DNA of 64,000 nt from Pseudoalteromonas amylolytica. GTDB lineage: Bacteria > Pseudomonadota > Gammaproteobacteria > Enterobacterales > Alteromonadaceae. The notes below the pieces were generated by a model that saw only the letters and a list, made by a program, of their open reading frames with translations, was not told the origin of the DNA and did no database searches. Position numbers and translations under genes: made by a program. Location of the stretch: contig NZ_MKJU01000006.1 of the NCBI RefSeq assembly GCF_001854605.1, positions 389,641 to 453,640 of the forward strand, written 5' to 3'. Positions 51,980 to 62,408 of this stretch are shown in pieces; position 1 is the stretch's first letter, and each line of letters opens with the position of its first letter.

Positions 51980-53821
51980 TTGCTGGGCTATTATTTGGTC
52001 AATTGTTCGTTGGTTACAGGCGTGAATGAAGCAGCAGAGCTAGAAAAACGAGTATTAGAAAACATATTAAAACACGGCACTGTTAATACTTTATTTCAGC
52101 CCATTTATGATATTAGCAAACAAGACATACTAGGATTCGAAGCACTAAGTCGAGGTGTAGATTGCTTAGAAATGCCTGAGCAATTGTTTAGCGCCGCAGG
52201 GGTTCATAACAAGCTGTCTGAGTTAGAGTTACTTTGTCGAGAAAAGGCGATAGAGCGGTTTGTCTCGCTACAATTACCTGGCAAGCTGTTTTTGAATGTG
52301 AGCCCAAGCACGCTACTTGACCCAAGTCACCCGCGCGGAGAAACGCGCCATTTAGTACAAAAACACGGATTGGCTGCGAATAGGGTGGTGATTGAAGTAA
52401 CGGAGCAAGACAAGGTAGATGATGGTTTTTTATTATTAAAAACCATCGAGCACTATCGACAGCTTGGTTTTAATATTGCGATTGATGATTTGGGCGCTGG
52501 CTATTCAGGCTTAAAGCAATGGTCAGAGCTTTGCCCTGAATATGTCAAAGTCGACAGGTACTTTATTGACTATTGTGACCAAAGTATTGTTAAAAGAGAG
52601 TTTTTAAAATCCATTATTGAGCTTGCAAAAGCTACAGGAACATCGGTGATCGCTGAAGGGATAGAGCGGGTTGAAGAATTATCATTGCTTGAAAAGCTAG
52701 GCATTGTGAACGCTCAAGGATATTTACTGGCCTACCCCCAGAGTGAACCTACGATTGAACTTGAGGCCAGTCAGTGGTCGGCCCTAAACTTGACGCCGAA
52801 AATGAATACGACAGAGCAATCAATGGCGATTGGCTGGCTAGCCATGACACAAAATGCCATTCACCAGTGCACACAATGTAAAGATGCCCACAAAAGCTTT
52901 GAGTCGGATAAAAAGCTGATGAGCTTAGCGGTCGTGAACGATAACAGAGAGCCGATAGGATTATTGCACCGTGATCAACTGACAGAAGTATTTGCCGCGC
53001 CATATGGACATGCATTATATGCGAAAAAATCAGTGATGGAGCTAATGGATAAGCAGCCGCTGATCGTCGATGAAAATGCCCTATTGGATCAAGTGAGTCA
53101 GCAAATAACTGAGCAGGAATTTGATATTCGTCGCCATATCATTATCACTCGAGATGGTTGCTACTTAGGACTTGCGCCGCTTAGAGATATTCTCAAGCAC
53201 ATCACGGAAGAAAAAATCCGTCATGCTCAGCACGCTAACCCACTCACTATGTTGCCAGGTAATGTAGCAATAAATGAAGCAATTGAAACGCGCCTGCGTA
53301 AGCAATCTGACTTTTCGTTGGCATATATCGATTTAAACCACTTTAAGCAATTTAATGACTTGTATGGTTACGCAAGTGGCGATAGCGTGATCAAATTGCT
53401 CGCTGATGTGACGGTAAAAGCGAGTGAACAAAGTCCGTGTTTTGTCGGACATATCGGCGGTGATGACTTTATGGTGGTGTTTGATGCCAACGATGCCGAG
53501 CAACTTTGCCATCAAATCATCAATGACTTTGAGCAACAGTCAAAGGCCTTTTTTACACCCGAACATGTTAAGTCAGGAGGCTACTGGGCCACCAATCGAG
53601 AAGGGCAAAAGCAATTCGTGCCCTTGCTGACGCTATCCATCGGTTTAGTCAGGCCTGATTTAGAAAGCTGTAAAAACAGTCATCAGGTAGCGGCGTTGGC
53701 GACGGATGCTAAAAAAGAAGCTAAGCGGTATCGAAACAGTTACTTGTTTGTATGTAATCGACGTCGTCCAAGTGTATCAGTCGTAAAAGTTGCAAAGGAT
53801 CAGACCGAATGCTCAGCATAG
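51980..53821 (+). CDS. EAL-CBS-GGDEF cyclic-di-GMP signalling protein
   Basis: 613 aa from a TTG at 51980; a GTG 14 codons on (52022) is the alternative start, and neither has a strong ribosome site. EAL domain (about 25-265): GFEALSRG in place of ExLxR, LFLNVSP, VIEVTEQD, AIDDLGAGYSGL, VKVDRYF, VIAEGIE. All are metal- and substrate-binding motifs of an active phosphodiesterase. A CBS pair follows (about 300-410) as nucleotide sensor. GGDEF domain (about 425-600): FNDLYGYASGD, HIGGDDFMVVF, LTLSIG. No membrane segment, so it is cytosolic. The order EAL-CBS-GGDEF is the reverse of the common GGDEF-EAL order. Whether both catalytic halves work is not decided by sequence alone. Confidence 0.9.
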   Translation: MLGYYLVNCSLVTGVNEAAELEKRVLENILKHGTVNTLFQPIYDISKQDILGFEALSRGVDCLEMPEQLFSAAGVHNKLSELELLCREKAIERFVSLQLPGKLFLNVSPSTLLDPSHPRGETRHLVQKHGLAANRVVIEVTEQDKVDDGFLLLKTIEHYRQLGFNIAIDDLGAGYSGLKQWSELCPEYVKVDRYFIDYCDQSIVKREFLKSIIELAKATGTSVIAEGIERVEELSLLEKLGIVNAQGYLLAYPQSEPTIELEASQWSALNLTPKMNTTEQSMAIGWLAMTQNAIHQCTQCKDAHKSFESDKKLMSLAVVNDNREPIGLLHRDQLTEVFAAPYGHALYAKKSVMELMDKQPLIVDENALLDQVSQQITEQEFDIRRHIIITRDGCYLGLAPLRDILKHITEEKIRHAQHANPLTMLPGNVAINEAIETRLRKQSDFSLAYIDLNHFKQFNDLYGYASGDSVIKLLADVTVKASEQSPCFVGHIGGDDFMVVFDANDAEQLCHQIINDFEQQSKAFFTPEHVKSGGYWATNREGQKQFVPLLTLSIGLVRPDLESCKNSHQVAALATDAKKEAKRYRNSYLFVCNRRRPSVSVVKVAKDQTECSA

Positions 53822-53907
53822 CCTGAGTGGTTCGAATCTCGGTATAAAAGCTTGAGTAAAAGCTCAGCTCGGTGTAGCGTTAACAAAAACAAGTTTGGAA
53901 CACAGAT

Positions 53908-54768
53908 ATGCGTAGACTCGTATTGCTGTGCCTATTGTGTAGTTGGGCTGGTTTATTAGTTGCGGCAGAAACCATTTATGTCGCCAAAGAGCAACGTACT
54001 TTGTACGATAGAGACTTGTACTTGTACGAATTATTAGAGATGTCGCTTAAAGCCGCTGGCTTTGCAGCGCAAATAGAGCATGTCAAAGTACACCCTCATC
54101 AGCAGCGCACTTTATTGGCTTTGAGCCAAGGTGAAGTTGATTTACATTGGAGTATGACTAGCCCTGAGCGAGAGCAATTGGCAACGGCAATACCGGTGCC
54201 TCTGTTTAAAGGCTTTATTGGCAAGCGTGCGTTACTGATCAACAAGATGCAACTGTCGCAATTTGAGGATATTGACTCACTACAACAATTAGCCAAACTT
54301 ACCGCCGTACAAGGGCATGACTGGCCTGACACAAAGATCTTAGGTCACAACCATTTGCACGTTAGGCCCATGGCGAACTATCAGGCAATGTTTGCGATGG
54401 TGTCTCGGGGTCGCCTAGATTATTTTCCTCGTTCGTTTATTGAGGTTGGCGCTGAGTTGGCCACACAAACGGGTGACAACTTGGTGATCTTACCCACTCT
54501 TTATTTGCAATACCCCAGCGCATTTTATTTTTTCGTCAATAAAGATAAGCCACAGCTTGCCAATGCATTAACTCAAGGGCTGGCAAAACTACAAGCGACA
54601 GGAGAGTTTGACGCGCTGTTTGAACGCTACTTTGCCAAGATGCTTGCTCAGCTACCTTTTGATAAAGACACCAAAGTGCTGATGTTGCAAAACCCGTATT
54701 TTCGACCGCCAAAAAAACGCGACCAAGACGAGTCTAAGTGGGCTTTAAATCAAGGTAAGTCGCAATAG
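53908..54768 (+). CDS. Periplasmic family-3 solute-binding-like protein, orphan
   Basis: 286 aa. Signal peptide (MRRLVLLCLLCSWAGLLVAA), then the two-lobe binding-protein fold: ETIYVAKEQRTLYDRDLYLY, LLALSQGEVDLHWSMTSPER, DYFPRSFIEVGAELA, YPSAFYFFVNKDKPQLANAL, FDALFERYFAKML. There is no permease or ATPase gene nearby, and a c-di-GMP enzyme precedes it by 86 bp, so it may be an extracytoplasmic sensor component rather than part of a transporter. A terminator follows. Confidence 0.85.
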   Translation: MRRLVLLCLLCSWAGLLVAAETIYVAKEQRTLYDRDLYLYELLEMSLKAAGFAAQIEHVKVHPHQQRTLLALSQGEVDLHWSMTSPEREQLATAIPVPLFKGFIGKRALLINKMQLSQFEDIDSLQQLAKLTAVQGHDWPDTKILGHNHLHVRPMANYQAMFAMVSRGRLDYFPRSFIEVGAELATQTGDNLVILPTLYLQYPSAFYFFVNKDKPQLANALTQGLAKLQATGEFDALFERYFAKMLAQLPFDKDTKVLMLQNPYFRPPKKRDQDESKWALNQGKSQ

Positions 54769-54786
54769 AACCGCTATACAACAGGC

Positions 54787-54818
54787 AACAAAAAAGGAGC
54801 ATAAGCTCCTTTTTTGTT
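54787..54818. terminator. Bidirectional intrinsic terminator
   Basis: Perfect 14-bp stem AACAAAAAAGGAGC / GCTCCTTTTTTGTT, loop ATAA, with A/T runs on both sides. It lies between the solute-binding-protein gene and convergent suhB and can serve both. Confidence 0.92.
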
Positions 54819-54837
54819 TAGGTGTACTGCGTGGGTA

Positions 54838-55641
54838 TTAACGTAGCAATGATTCCGTTAATACTGGACGAATCTCTTTAACCATCAGCTGGCAAAGTTT
54901 TGGTGCGCCACAGATCACGTTGCCACTTTGGTTGTAGCTTGCGCCACCGGCAAAGTCCATTACCATGCCGCCCGCTTCTTTTACTAGCAACTCGCCGGCT
55001 GCTGTATCCCAAGGCTTAAGACCAATTTCAAAGAAACCGTCCATACGACCTGCCGCAACATACGCCATATCAAGCGCAGCTGACCCGGCACGACGGATAT
55101 CCGCAGTGTGTATAAACAATGCTTTAAATGCTTCTGTGTAAGCATCAAGGTGGTGTTTTTGCTTAAATGGGAAACCAGTTGCAAGGACTGAACCTGCGAT
55201 TTCTGTGCTTTTAGTTACACGGATACGCTTTGAGTTTAACTGGGCACCTTGACCACGAGATGCGGTGAACAACTCGCTGCGAATCGGATCATAAATCACA
55301 GCCTGCTCAACGCGGCCTTTCACTTTTAATGCAATAGAAACGGCAAAATGAGGAATGCCTTTGATGAAGTTAGTTGTCCCATCAAGAGGATCGATAACCC
55401 ATTGGTAATCTGCATCTTTGCCTTCAGTGATACCTAATTCTTCACCCACGATTGAATGATCAGGATAGGCTTTTAGGATAGTATCGCGGATGACGGCTTC
55501 TGCGTCTTTGTCTACGTTTGTAACAAAGTCATTGCTGCCTTTTTGTTGAGCTTCGACTTTTGATAAATCTTCACATGCACGTAAGATCACTTTACCTGCA
55601 TTACGCGCAGCGCGTACCGCAATGTTTAACATTGGATGCAT
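54838..55641 (-). CDS. suhB: SuhB, inositol-1-monophosphatase family
   Basis: 267 aa, the usual length. Motifs of the Li-sensitive Mg-dependent phosphatase family: VGEELG (metal-binding Glu), WVIDPLDGTTNFIKGIPHFA (DPxDGT), and KPWDTAAGELLVKEAGG. Besides dephosphorylating inositol-1-phosphate, SuhB in enterobacteria is part of the rRNA antitermination complex. It is divergent from trmJ with 215 bp between, the standard gammaproteobacterial arrangement. Confidence 0.96.
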   Translation of the reverse strand: MHPMLNIAVRAARNAGKVILRACEDLSKVEAQQKGSNDFVTNVDKDAEAVIRDTILKAYPDHSIVGEELGITEGKDADYQWVIDPLDGTTNFIKGIPHFAVSIALKVKGRVEQAVIYDPIRSELFTASRGQGAQLNSKRIRVTKSTEIAGSVLATGFPFKQKHHLDAYTEAFKALFIHTADIRRAGSAALDMAYVAAGRMDGFFEIGLKPWDTAAGELLVKEAGGMVMDFAGGASYNQSGNVICGAPKLCQLMVKEIRPVLTESLLR

Positions 55642-55856
55642 AGCATTACCTTTGGGTTGTAAAAGAACATATTCATATAGAGCCGGCGTATTCTAGCGAT
55701 TTTTGTCACAAAGTAAATAACCGATTGCAAATAAAGTTGCTGTTTTTTTGTACTGCGCTGTTCTGGAAAAGGAATTAGATTGATGTGCTTTTTACTATGG
55801 TGCCAGCTTGATGCTGTGATAAACTTCGCCATTATTTTTTGAAGACTGGTTTATCA

Positions 55857-56591
55857 ATGGCATTAGAAGACATTCGTATTGTGTTAGTCAACACATCTCA
55901 TTCAGGCAACATTGGCTCTGTCGCACGTGCAATGAAGACAATGGGGCTATCTAAACTCTATTTAGTTGACCCTGCTTGTGAGGTAGACAGCCATGCCAGT
56001 GCTTTGGCTGCGGGAGCAACGGATGTTTTAGGCAATGCGACGGTTGTCAGCGAGCTGTCAGAGGCTATTGAAGAGTGTGCATTAACCATTGGCACGAGTG
56101 CGCGTTCTCGCACATTATCATGGCCGATGGTGGAGCCGCGTGAGTGTGCGCAAAAGTTGGTAAGCGGATCTGAAACAGGCCCAGTAGCTTTGGTGTTTGG
56201 TCGTGAAAATAGCGGCTTAACCAATGAAGAACTGCAACTGTGCAACTACCATGTGTGTATTCCTGCGAATCCACAATACAGTTCATTAAACTTAGCAATG
56301 GCGGTACAAACACTGACTTATGAGACGCGTATGGCGTTTTTAGACCGTCAGGAAAAGCAGCCAGAGTCAGATGACGCGGTATACCCAAGTGCTCAACAAA
56401 TGGCGCTGTTTTACGAGCACCTAGAGAGCACATTGAATGAAACTGGGTTTATCATTAAGCAGCATCCAGGCATGGTAATGACCAAGCTTAAACGCTTATT
56501 CAATCGTGCCAGACCAGAGGATCAAGAGTTGAATATCCTGCGTGGTATTTTAACCTCTATCAATAAGTCTACCCGCCAAAAACCTGAGTAA
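55857..56591 (+). CDS. trmJ: TrmJ, tRNA (Cm32/Um32) methyltransferase
   Basis: 244 aa from the ATG at 55857 ([20 protein letters not shown]); the frame extends 6 codons further only from a TTG. SpoU/TrmD (SPOUT) knotted fold: [20 protein letters not shown] (motif 1), [16 protein letters not shown] (motif 2), [20 protein letters not shown] (motif 3). It 2'-O-methylates position 32 of several tRNAs using S-adenosylmethionine. Situated between suhB and the isc operon as in related genera. Confidence 0.96.
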   Translation: MALEDIRIVLVNTSHSGNIGSVARAMKTMGLSKLYLVDPACEVDSHASALAAGATDVLGNATVVSELSEAIEECALTIGTSARSRTLSWPMVEPRECAQKLVSGSETGPVALVFGRENSGLTNEELQLCNYHVCIPANPQYSSLNLAMAVQTLTYETRMAFLDRQEKQPESDDAVYPSAQQMALFYEHLESTLNETGFIIKQHPGMVMTKLKRLFNRARPEDQELNILRGILTSINKSTRQKPE

Positions 56592-56661
56592 ACAGCGCTC
56601 ACCCATGAACGTGCAAGCAGCGAAATAAACCCGCTTTAGCACGTTCTGCCGAACAATAATA

Positions 56662-56784
56662 ATACTTGACTAAATTACTCAGGTAATTACAATGGACCTA
56701 GTAGTTGACTAATTTACTCAAGTATTCGTCAACTTTAGTCGCAATACTGATGAGTAATACTTGACTATCTTAGTCAGGTAATTA
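56662..56784 (+). promoter_or_regulatory. isc promoter region with three IscR-type boxes
   Basis: Three near-copies of one element lie upstream of iscR: ATACTTGACTAAATTACTCA (from 56662), AGTAGTTGACTAATTTACTC (from 56700) and ATACTTGACTATCTTAGTCA (from 56757), two of them ending GGTAATTA. They match the TTGACTA..TTACTC(A/G)GG form of [2Fe-2S]-IscR (type 1) sites at gammaproteobacterial isc promoters. The third box lies closest to the start and its TTGACT could also be the -35 element. This implies autorepression by IscR. Confidence 0.8.
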
Positions 56785-56820
56785 AAATTTGCGGCTTGGT
56801 AAACTAGCTAGGGGGCTTCC

Positions 56821-57312
56821 ATGAAACTGACATCGAAAGGCAGATATGCAGTAACAGCAATGTTAGACGTTGCTTTGCATGGTGAAGTTGGCCCAGTCCC
56901 ATTGGCTGATATTTCCGAACGCCAGGAGATATCATTATCTTACCTTGAACAATTATTTGCCCGACTGCGTAAACATGGCCTCGTCAGTTCTGTTCGTGGT
57001 CCGGGAGGCGGCTATCTACTTGGTCGTGATGTGCAAAGTATTTCTGTAGGTGACGTGATAAGTGCGGTTGATGAATCTGTTGACGCAACACGTTGCCATG
57101 GAGAAGGGGGCGGCTGCCAAAGTGGGATGCGTTGTTTAACACATACCCTGTGGTCGGATTTAAGCGTGCGCATCGAAGAGTTTTTAAACAATATTTCCCT
57201 TGCCGAGTTAGTCGCAAATTCAGAGGTGCGTGCGGTTGCATCGCGTCAAGATAAAAGCGTCAACAGTGCGATGAAGCAATTAGACAATATTCAAGTGAGC
57301 TGTCAACTGTAG
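56821..57312 (+). CDS. iscR: IscR, Fe-S cluster-sensing Rrf2 regulator
   Basis: 163 aa. Winged helix ([52 protein letters not shown]) and the cluster ligands Cys92, Cys99, Cys105 and His108. The loop between the first two Cys is GEGGG, one residue longer than the common Cys92/98/104 spacing. With a [2Fe-2S] cluster it represses its own operon through the boxes just upstream. First gene of the isc operon. Confidence 0.97.
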   Translation: MKLTSKGRYAVTAMLDVALHGEVGPVPLADISERQEISLSYLEQLFARLRKHGLVSSVRGPGGGYLLGRDVQSISVGDVISAVDESVDATRCHGEGGGCQSGMRCLTHTLWSDLSVRIEEFLNNISLAELVANSEVRAVASRQDKSVNSAMKQLDNIQVSCQL

Positions 57313-57335
57313 GTTGACGTCAAGCGGAGAAACAA

Positions 57336-58550
57336 ATGAAATTACCGATTTATCTAGATTATGCAGCAACCACTCCGGTTGATCAGCGCGTTGCAGACGA
57401 AATGATGCAATGCCTGACAATGGATGGCAACTTTGGTAACCCAGCTTCACGCTCACACCGTTTCGGTTGGCAGGCTGAAGAGTTGGTTGATCAGGCGCGT
57501 AATGATATCGCTGATTTAATTAACGCGGACCCACGTGAAATTGTTTTTACTTCTGGTGCTACGGAATCAAACAACCTTGCTATCAAAGGCGCTGCACATT
57601 TCTATAAAAAGAAAGGCAAGCACATTATTACGGTTAAAACCGAGCACAAAGCGGTACTAGATACTTGTCGTGAACTTGAGCGTCAGGGCTTTGAAGTGAC
57701 GTATATGGACGTTGAAGATAACGGCCTATTAGATTTGAAAAAGCTAGAAGCTACAATGCGTGATGACACTATTTTAGTGAGCGTTATGCATGTAAACAAC
57801 GAGTTGGGTGTGGTCCAAGATATCGCCACTATCGGCGAAATGTGCCGTGAGCGCAAGATCATGTTCCACGTTGATGGCGCACAAAGCGCGGGTAAAGTAA
57901 AAATCGACCTGCAAGCGCTTAAAGTTGATTTCATGTCGTTCTCTGGTCACAAAGTTTATGGCCCTAAAGGCGTTGGTGCTTTGTATGTTCGTCGTAAACC
58001 TCGTGCGCGCTTAGAAGCACAAATGCACGGCGGTGGTCATGAGCGTGGTATGCGCTCTGGTACATTAGCAACGCATCAGTTAGTTGGCATGGGCGCTGCG
58101 TTTCGTATCGCCAAAGAAGATTTTGAAAAAGATCACGCGCACATCAGTGCACTTCGTAAACGCTTAATTGATGGCGTAATGACGATGGATGAAGTGTATT
58201 TCAACGGTGCGATTGATCAGTCAGTACCAGGTATTGTGAATATCAGCTTTAACTTTGTTGAAGGTGAGTCACTATTAATGGCGGTAAAAGACATCGCCGT
58301 ATCTTCGGGGTCAGCTTGTACGTCAGCAAGTTTGGAACCGTCGTATGTGTTACGTGCTTTGGGGCGTAACGATGAACTGGCACACAGCTCGATTCGTTTT
58401 AGCATTGGTCGTTTCACAACAGAAGAAGATATCGACTACACCGTCAACTTGATTAAAGAGTCAATCGGTCGATTACGTGAAATGTCGCCGCTTTGGGAAA
58501 TGCATCAAGAAGGCATTGACCTAGATAGCGTTGAATGGGCACATCATTAA
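57336..58550 (+). CDS. iscS: IscS, cysteine desulfurase
   Basis: 404 aa, standard length. PLP enzyme of fold type [46 protein letters not shown] with the PLP lysine, and the mobile-loop active Cys in [14 protein letters not shown]. It takes sulfur from cysteine and hands it to IscU, as well as to tRNA thiolation enzymes. 23 nt after iscR. Confidence 0.98.
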   Translation: MKLPIYLDYAATTPVDQRVADEMMQCLTMDGNFGNPASRSHRFGWQAEELVDQARNDIADLINADPREIVFTSGATESNNLAIKGAAHFYKKKGKHIITVKTEHKAVLDTCRELERQGFEVTYMDVEDNGLLDLKKLEATMRDDTILVSVMHVNNELGVVQDIATIGEMCRERKIMFHVDGAQSAGKVKIDLQALKVDFMSFSGHKVYGPKGVGALYVRRKPRARLEAQMHGGGHERGMRSGTLATHQLVGMGAAFRIAKEDFEKDHAHISALRKRLIDGVMTMDEVYFNGAIDQSVPGIVNISFNFVEGESLLMAVKDIAVSSGSACTSASLEPSYVLRALGRNDELAHSSIRFSIGRFTTEEDIDYTVNLIKESIGRLREMSPLWEMHQEGIDLDSVEWAHH

Positions 58551-58602
58551 GCAAGTTTTTGCTTGTAGCCAGGCGCTATGAGCACATAGTGAGGAAAGAG
58601 TT

Positions 58603-58986
58603 ATGGCGTACAGTGAAAAAGTAATAGATCACGTGGAAAACCCACGTAACGTCGGGTCACTTGATAAAAGCGATCCAAGTGTTGCAACAGGTATGGTGGG
58701 TGCACCTGCTTGTGGTGACGTAATGAAGCTACAAATTAAAGTTTCAGATCAAGGTATTATCGAAGACGCTAAGTTTAAAACTTACGGCTGTGGTAGTGCG
58801 ATTGCGTCATCATCTTTGGTAACAGAGTGGGTTAAGGGTAAAACCCTTGACGAAGCGGCTAGCATCAAAAACACCGATATTAGTGCTGAGCTAGAATTGC
58901 CACCGGTTAAAATCCACTGCTCAATTTTAGCAGAAGACGCAATTCAAGCAGCAATTGCAGATTATAAAAGTAAACAAGCGAAGTAA
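58603..58986 (+). CDS. iscU: IscU, Fe-S scaffold
   Basis: 127 aa. The three cluster Cys are in GAPACGDVMKL, TYGCGSAIASS and KIHCSILAEDA. LPPVKIHC is the HscA-recognition motif (LPPVK). Builds [2Fe-2S] and [4Fe-4S] clusters with IscS. Confidence 0.98.
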   Translation: MAYSEKVIDHVENPRNVGSLDKSDPSVATGMVGAPACGDVMKLQIKVSDQGIIEDAKFKTYGCGSAIASSSLVTEWVKGKTLDEAASIKNTDISAELELPPVKIHCSILAEDAIQAAIADYKSKQAK

Positions 58987-58998
58987 GAGTAGATAAAT

Positions 58999-59322
58999 AT
59001 GGCAGTGACATTGACAGACGCGGCGGCAAACCGAGTTCAGGCTTTTTTGAGCAATCGTGGCAAAGGCGTAGGCTTGCGTGTTGGCATTAAAACCACGGGC
59101 TGTTCAGGTCTTGCATATGTTCTTGAGTTTGTTGATGAACTTGATGAAGGCGATGAGGTTTTTGATGACAAAGATGTAAAAATCATTGTTGATGCCAAGA
59201 GTCTGGTTTACATCGACGGCACTGAGCTTGATTACACTAAAGAAGGTCTTAATGAAGGGTTTAAATTTAACAACCCAAATCAGAAAGACGAATGTGGCTG
59301 TGGCGAGAGCTTTACGGTTTAA
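58999..59322 (+). CDS. iscA: IscA, A-type Fe-S carrier
   Basis: 107 aa. HesB-type fold with [13 protein letters not shown] and C-terminal ECGCGESF, giving the three conserved Cys. Carries or repairs clusters after IscU. 12 nt after iscU. Confidence 0.98.
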   Translation: MAVTLTDAAANRVQAFLSNRGKGVGLRVGIKTTGCSGLAYVLEFVDELDEGDEVFDDKDVKIIVDAKSLVYIDGTELDYTKEGLNEGFKFNNPNQKDECGCGESFTV

Positions 59323-59341
59323 GCGCCGCTTAGCCTGATCT

Positions 59342-59367
59342 CAAAGCCCTGCCTTGGTGGGGCTTTG
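59342..59367 (+). terminator. Hairpin between iscA and hscB (partial terminator/attenuator)
   Basis: Stem CAAAGCCC (59342-59349) / GGGCTTTG (59360-59367), loop 10 nt, followed by TCGTATATTT. It lies inside the isc operon and could lower hscBA-fdx expression relative to iscRSUA. Confidence 0.6.
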
Positions 59368-59417
59368 TCGTATATTTGCAATGCGCATTGTGCGCACACT
59401 TAGGGTTTATAAAAGAC

Positions 59418-59942
59418 ATGCGCTATTTTGAGCTTTTTGATATTCCAGTCGATTATAATGTTGATCTTAAAAAGATAAATCAGCATTACCTTGAGTTACA
59501 GCGAGTTGTTCATCCAGACCGCTTTGCAGGAAAAAGTGAACGAGAGAAGCTGCTCGCCGTGCAAAAAACGGCGGAGATCAATGACGCATTGGCGGTGCTC
59601 AAGCACCCAGTCAAGCGCGCGGAGTACATGCTCAGCGAACGCGGTGTAGATATTCGCGCCGAGCAACAAACATTGCAAGACCCCATGTTTCTAATGCAGC
59701 AAATGGAGCTGCGTGAGGCATTGGAAGAGCTGCCTAACAGCAACGATGTTGAGGCCGCAATTGAGCAGTTTGAGCAGCAAATTAAAGTGCTTGATGTACA
59801 ATTTAGTCAGCAGTTGGCAGCGCAGTTAAGCAGTGACAACCAACAAGACTTAGAGCAAGCCGCCGACAACATCCGTAAACTCAAATTTGTATATAAGCTA
59901 CGTGACGAACTGGCGCGTATCGAAGACAGTTTATTTGATTAA
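59418..59942 (+). CDS. hscB: HscB, Fe-S J-domain co-chaperone
   Basis: 174 aa from the ATG at 59418 (MRYFELFDIPVDYNVDLKKI), the conserved family start; the frame extends to 59376 only without a ribosome site. J domain with the HPDRF motif (VHPDRFAGKSEREK), and a C-terminal helical bundle that binds IscU. Stimulates HscA ATPase. Confidence 0.96.
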   Translation: MRYFELFDIPVDYNVDLKKINQHYLELQRVVHPDRFAGKSEREKLLAVQKTAEINDALAVLKHPVKRAEYMLSERGVDIRAEQQTLQDPMFLMQQMELREALEELPNSNDVEAAIEQFEQQIKVLDVQFSQQLAAQLSSDNQQDLEQAADNIRKLKFVYKLRDELARIEDSLFD

Positions 59943-59989
59943 TTCTCCAGACCGCCCTTAACGAGCGGTCGCAAAAGTGAAAGAGCATT

Positions 59990-61852
59990 ATGGCATTATT
60001 GCAAATCGCTGAGCCGGGGCAGAGCGCGGCACCACACGAACATAAATTGGCTGTAGGTATCGACTTGGGCACAACCAACTCATTGGTTGCTACCGTGCAA
60101 AGTGGTGAGGCCAAAACACTGGCCGATTTTGACGGTTCTGTGATGCTACCTTCGGTAGTGCGTTATCAGGCGCAGGGCACAGAAGTGGGTGTTCAAGCAC
60201 AGCAAACTTCTGCTCAAGATCCAACTAACACCCTCATCTCAGTAAAACGCTTTTTGGGTAAAACCCAGCAAGAAATAGAACAAAGTTACGGTCAGTTGCC
60301 TTACGAGTTTGTACAAACAGACAATGGTTTGGCAATCAACACAGTGGCAGGCCCTATTAGCCCTGTTCAAGCTTCTGCTGAAATCTTAAAAAGCTTACGC
60401 GCTAGAGCGGAAGCTAGCTTTGCAGGGGATGAACTACAAGGTGCCGTGATCACAGTACCTGCCTATTTTGATGATGCACAGCGTCAAAGCACCAAAGATG
60501 CCGCAGAACTTGCTGGTTTGAAAGTATTACGTTTGCTAAACGAGCCTACAGCGGCTGCGGTTGCCTATGGCTTAGACTCGGGTCAGGAAGGCGTTATCGC
60601 CGTGTATGACCTAGGTGGCGGGACGTTTGATATTTCAATTTTACGGCTAAATCAGGGCGTGTTTGAGGTACTTGCTACGGGTGGCGACTCAAGCTTAGGT
60701 GGTGATGATTTTGACTCTGTACTAGTTAATGTATTCAAGTCTCAAACTGGCATTAATGATTTAAATGCCAACGAATTACGTTTGTTCATCAATAAAGCGA
60801 AAGCCTGTAAAGAAGCGCTGAGCAGCTACGAAACCGTCAATGTTAAGCTTGAGCTGCGTGAGCAAAGCCACACGGTTACTATTACCCGAGCTGAGTTTGC
60901 AGAATTGGTGATGCCGCTGGTGAAAAAAACCTTACGTGCATGTCGCAGGGCAGTGAAAGATGCTGATGTAAGTCATGAAGACATCTTACAAGTGGTGATG
61001 GTCGGTGGTTCGACCCGTATGCCTGTCGTTCGTGAGCAAGTTGAAGCATTTTTTGAAAAACAGCCTCTTACATCGATAGACCCTGACAGAGTGGTTGCTA
61101 TTGGTGCCGCAATTCAAGCTGATATTCTAGTGGGTAACAAGCCTGATTCAGACATGTTGCTATTGGATGTGTTACCGCTGTCTCTAGGTTTAGAAACCAT
61201 GGGCGGCTTGGTTGAGAAAATCATTCCAAGAAATACCACCATTCCGGTTGCCAGAGCGCAAGAATTTACCACCTTTAAAGATGGGCAAACGGCCATGTCT
61301 TTACACGTGCTACAAGGTGAGCGAGAGTTGGTAGATGATTGCCGCTCATTGGCTAAGTTCAGCCTCAAAGGTATTCCTCCGATGGCCGCCGGTGCTGCCC
61401 ATATTCGGGTGACCTTTAAAGTGGATGCGGATGGATTGCTAAGTGTTTCTGCGATGGAAAAATCAACGGGCGTTCAAGCTGAGATTCAAGTGAAGCCATC
61501 ATTTGGTTTATCGGATGACCAAGTGGCACAAATGCTCAAAGATTCAATGAGCAACGCAAAAGACGATATGCAGGCACGCATGCTCAAAGAGCAGCAAGTA
61601 GAAGCGCTACGAGTATTGGAAGCGTTGGAAGCATCACTTGCCACAGATAGCGAGTTGTTGAACGAGCAGGAGCTGGCACTACTGCGTGAACAAATGACCA
61701 TGTTAGCGATTGCTCGTGAACAGGCTCAATCACCAGACGAAATTAAAAATGCCATCGAGAAAGTAGACGCTGCCAGCAGCGAATTTGCTTCACGTCGTAT
61801 GGATGTATCAATTAAGAAAGCACTGCAAGGGCAGTCTGTAGACGAGGTGTAA
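59990..61852 (+). CDS. hscA: HscA, Fe-S biogenesis Hsp70
   Basis: 620 aa. Hsp70 ATPase domain: [43 protein letters not shown]; substrate domain and C-terminal lid. It binds the LPPVK motif of IscU and drives cluster release. 47 nt after hscB and 1 nt before fdx. Confidence 0.98.
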   Translation: MALLQIAEPGQSAAPHEHKLAVGIDLGTTNSLVATVQSGEAKTLADFDGSVMLPSVVRYQAQGTEVGVQAQQTSAQDPTNTLISVKRFLGKTQQEIEQSYGQLPYEFVQTDNGLAINTVAGPISPVQASAEILKSLRARAEASFAGDELQGAVITVPAYFDDAQRQSTKDAAELAGLKVLRLLNEPTAAAVAYGLDSGQEGVIAVYDLGGGTFDISILRLNQGVFEVLATGGDSSLGGDDFDSVLVNVFKSQTGINDLNANELRLFINKAKACKEALSSYETVNVKLELREQSHTVTITRAEFAELVMPLVKKTLRACRRAVKDADVSHEDILQVVMVGGSTRMPVVREQVEAFFEKQPLTSIDPDRVVAIGAAIQADILVGNKPDSDMLLLDVLPLSLGLETMGGLVEKIIPRNTTIPVARAQEFTTFKDGQTAMSLHVLQGERELVDDCRSLAKFSLKGIPPMAAGAAHIRVTFKVDADGLLSVSAMEKSTGVQAEIQVKPSFGLSDDQVAQMLKDSMSNAKDDMQARMLKEQQVEALRVLEALEASLATDSELLNEQELALLREQMTMLAIAREQAQSPDEIKNAIEKVDAASSEFASRRMDVSIKKALQGQSVDEV

Positions 61853-61853
61853 T

Positions 61854-62192
61854 ATGCCACAAATCATCTTTTTACCCCATGAAGAGCTTTGCCCTGAAGG
61901 TGCTGCAATTGAAGCACCAAAAGGACAAACGGTATTAGACGCGGCACTGAAAAATGGTATCAGTATTCCTCACGCGTGTGAGAAATCATGTGCATGCACT
62001 ACTTGTCATGTGATTGTGCGTGAAGGCTTCGACTCACTTGACGAAAGTGATGAACTTGAAGACGATATGCTAGACAAAGCGTGGGGCTTGGAAGCTGAAT
62101 CTCGCCTCGGGTGCCAAGCTGTTATCGCTGATGAAGACTTAGTCGTTGAAATTCCAAAATATAACCTCAATATAGTAAACGAAGAGCATTAA
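61854..62192 (+). CDS. fdx: Fdx, isc [2Fe-2S] ferredoxin
   Basis: 112 aa. Adrenodoxin-type cluster motif in CEKSCACTTCHVIV (C-x5-C-x2-C) with the fourth Cys in SRLGCQAVI. Supplies electrons for cluster building on IscU. Last gene of the operon; no iscX is seen after it. Confidence 0.97.
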   Translation: MPQIIFLPHEELCPEGAAIEAPKGQTVLDAALKNGISIPHACEKSCACTTCHVIVREGFDSLDESDELEDDMLDKAWGLEAESRLGCQAVIADEDLVVEIPKYNLNIVNEEH

Positions 62193-62215
62193 TTGCTTCG
62201 CGCTATTTAGAGTAG

Positions 62216-62245
62216 AAAGCCACAGTGAACACTGTGGCTTTTTTG
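62216..62245 (+). terminator. Intrinsic terminator of the isc operon
   Basis: Stem AAAGCCACAGTG / CACTGTGGCTTT followed by TTTTGT; the innermost bases form the loop. Confidence 0.9.
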
Positions 62246-62408
62246 TATGTCTAGGCGCTCTACAGCGACGATTTATCAAATGATATAGGCTGATATTTGG
62301 ATAGCAAGGGGGGGACTTTTGTTGTGATGGGCTGGGTTAAATCTTGATATAAATTTATTGCCCTCAAACTGGATTGGCCTGAGATAGGTTAACTTTATAC
62401 GCTCATTT

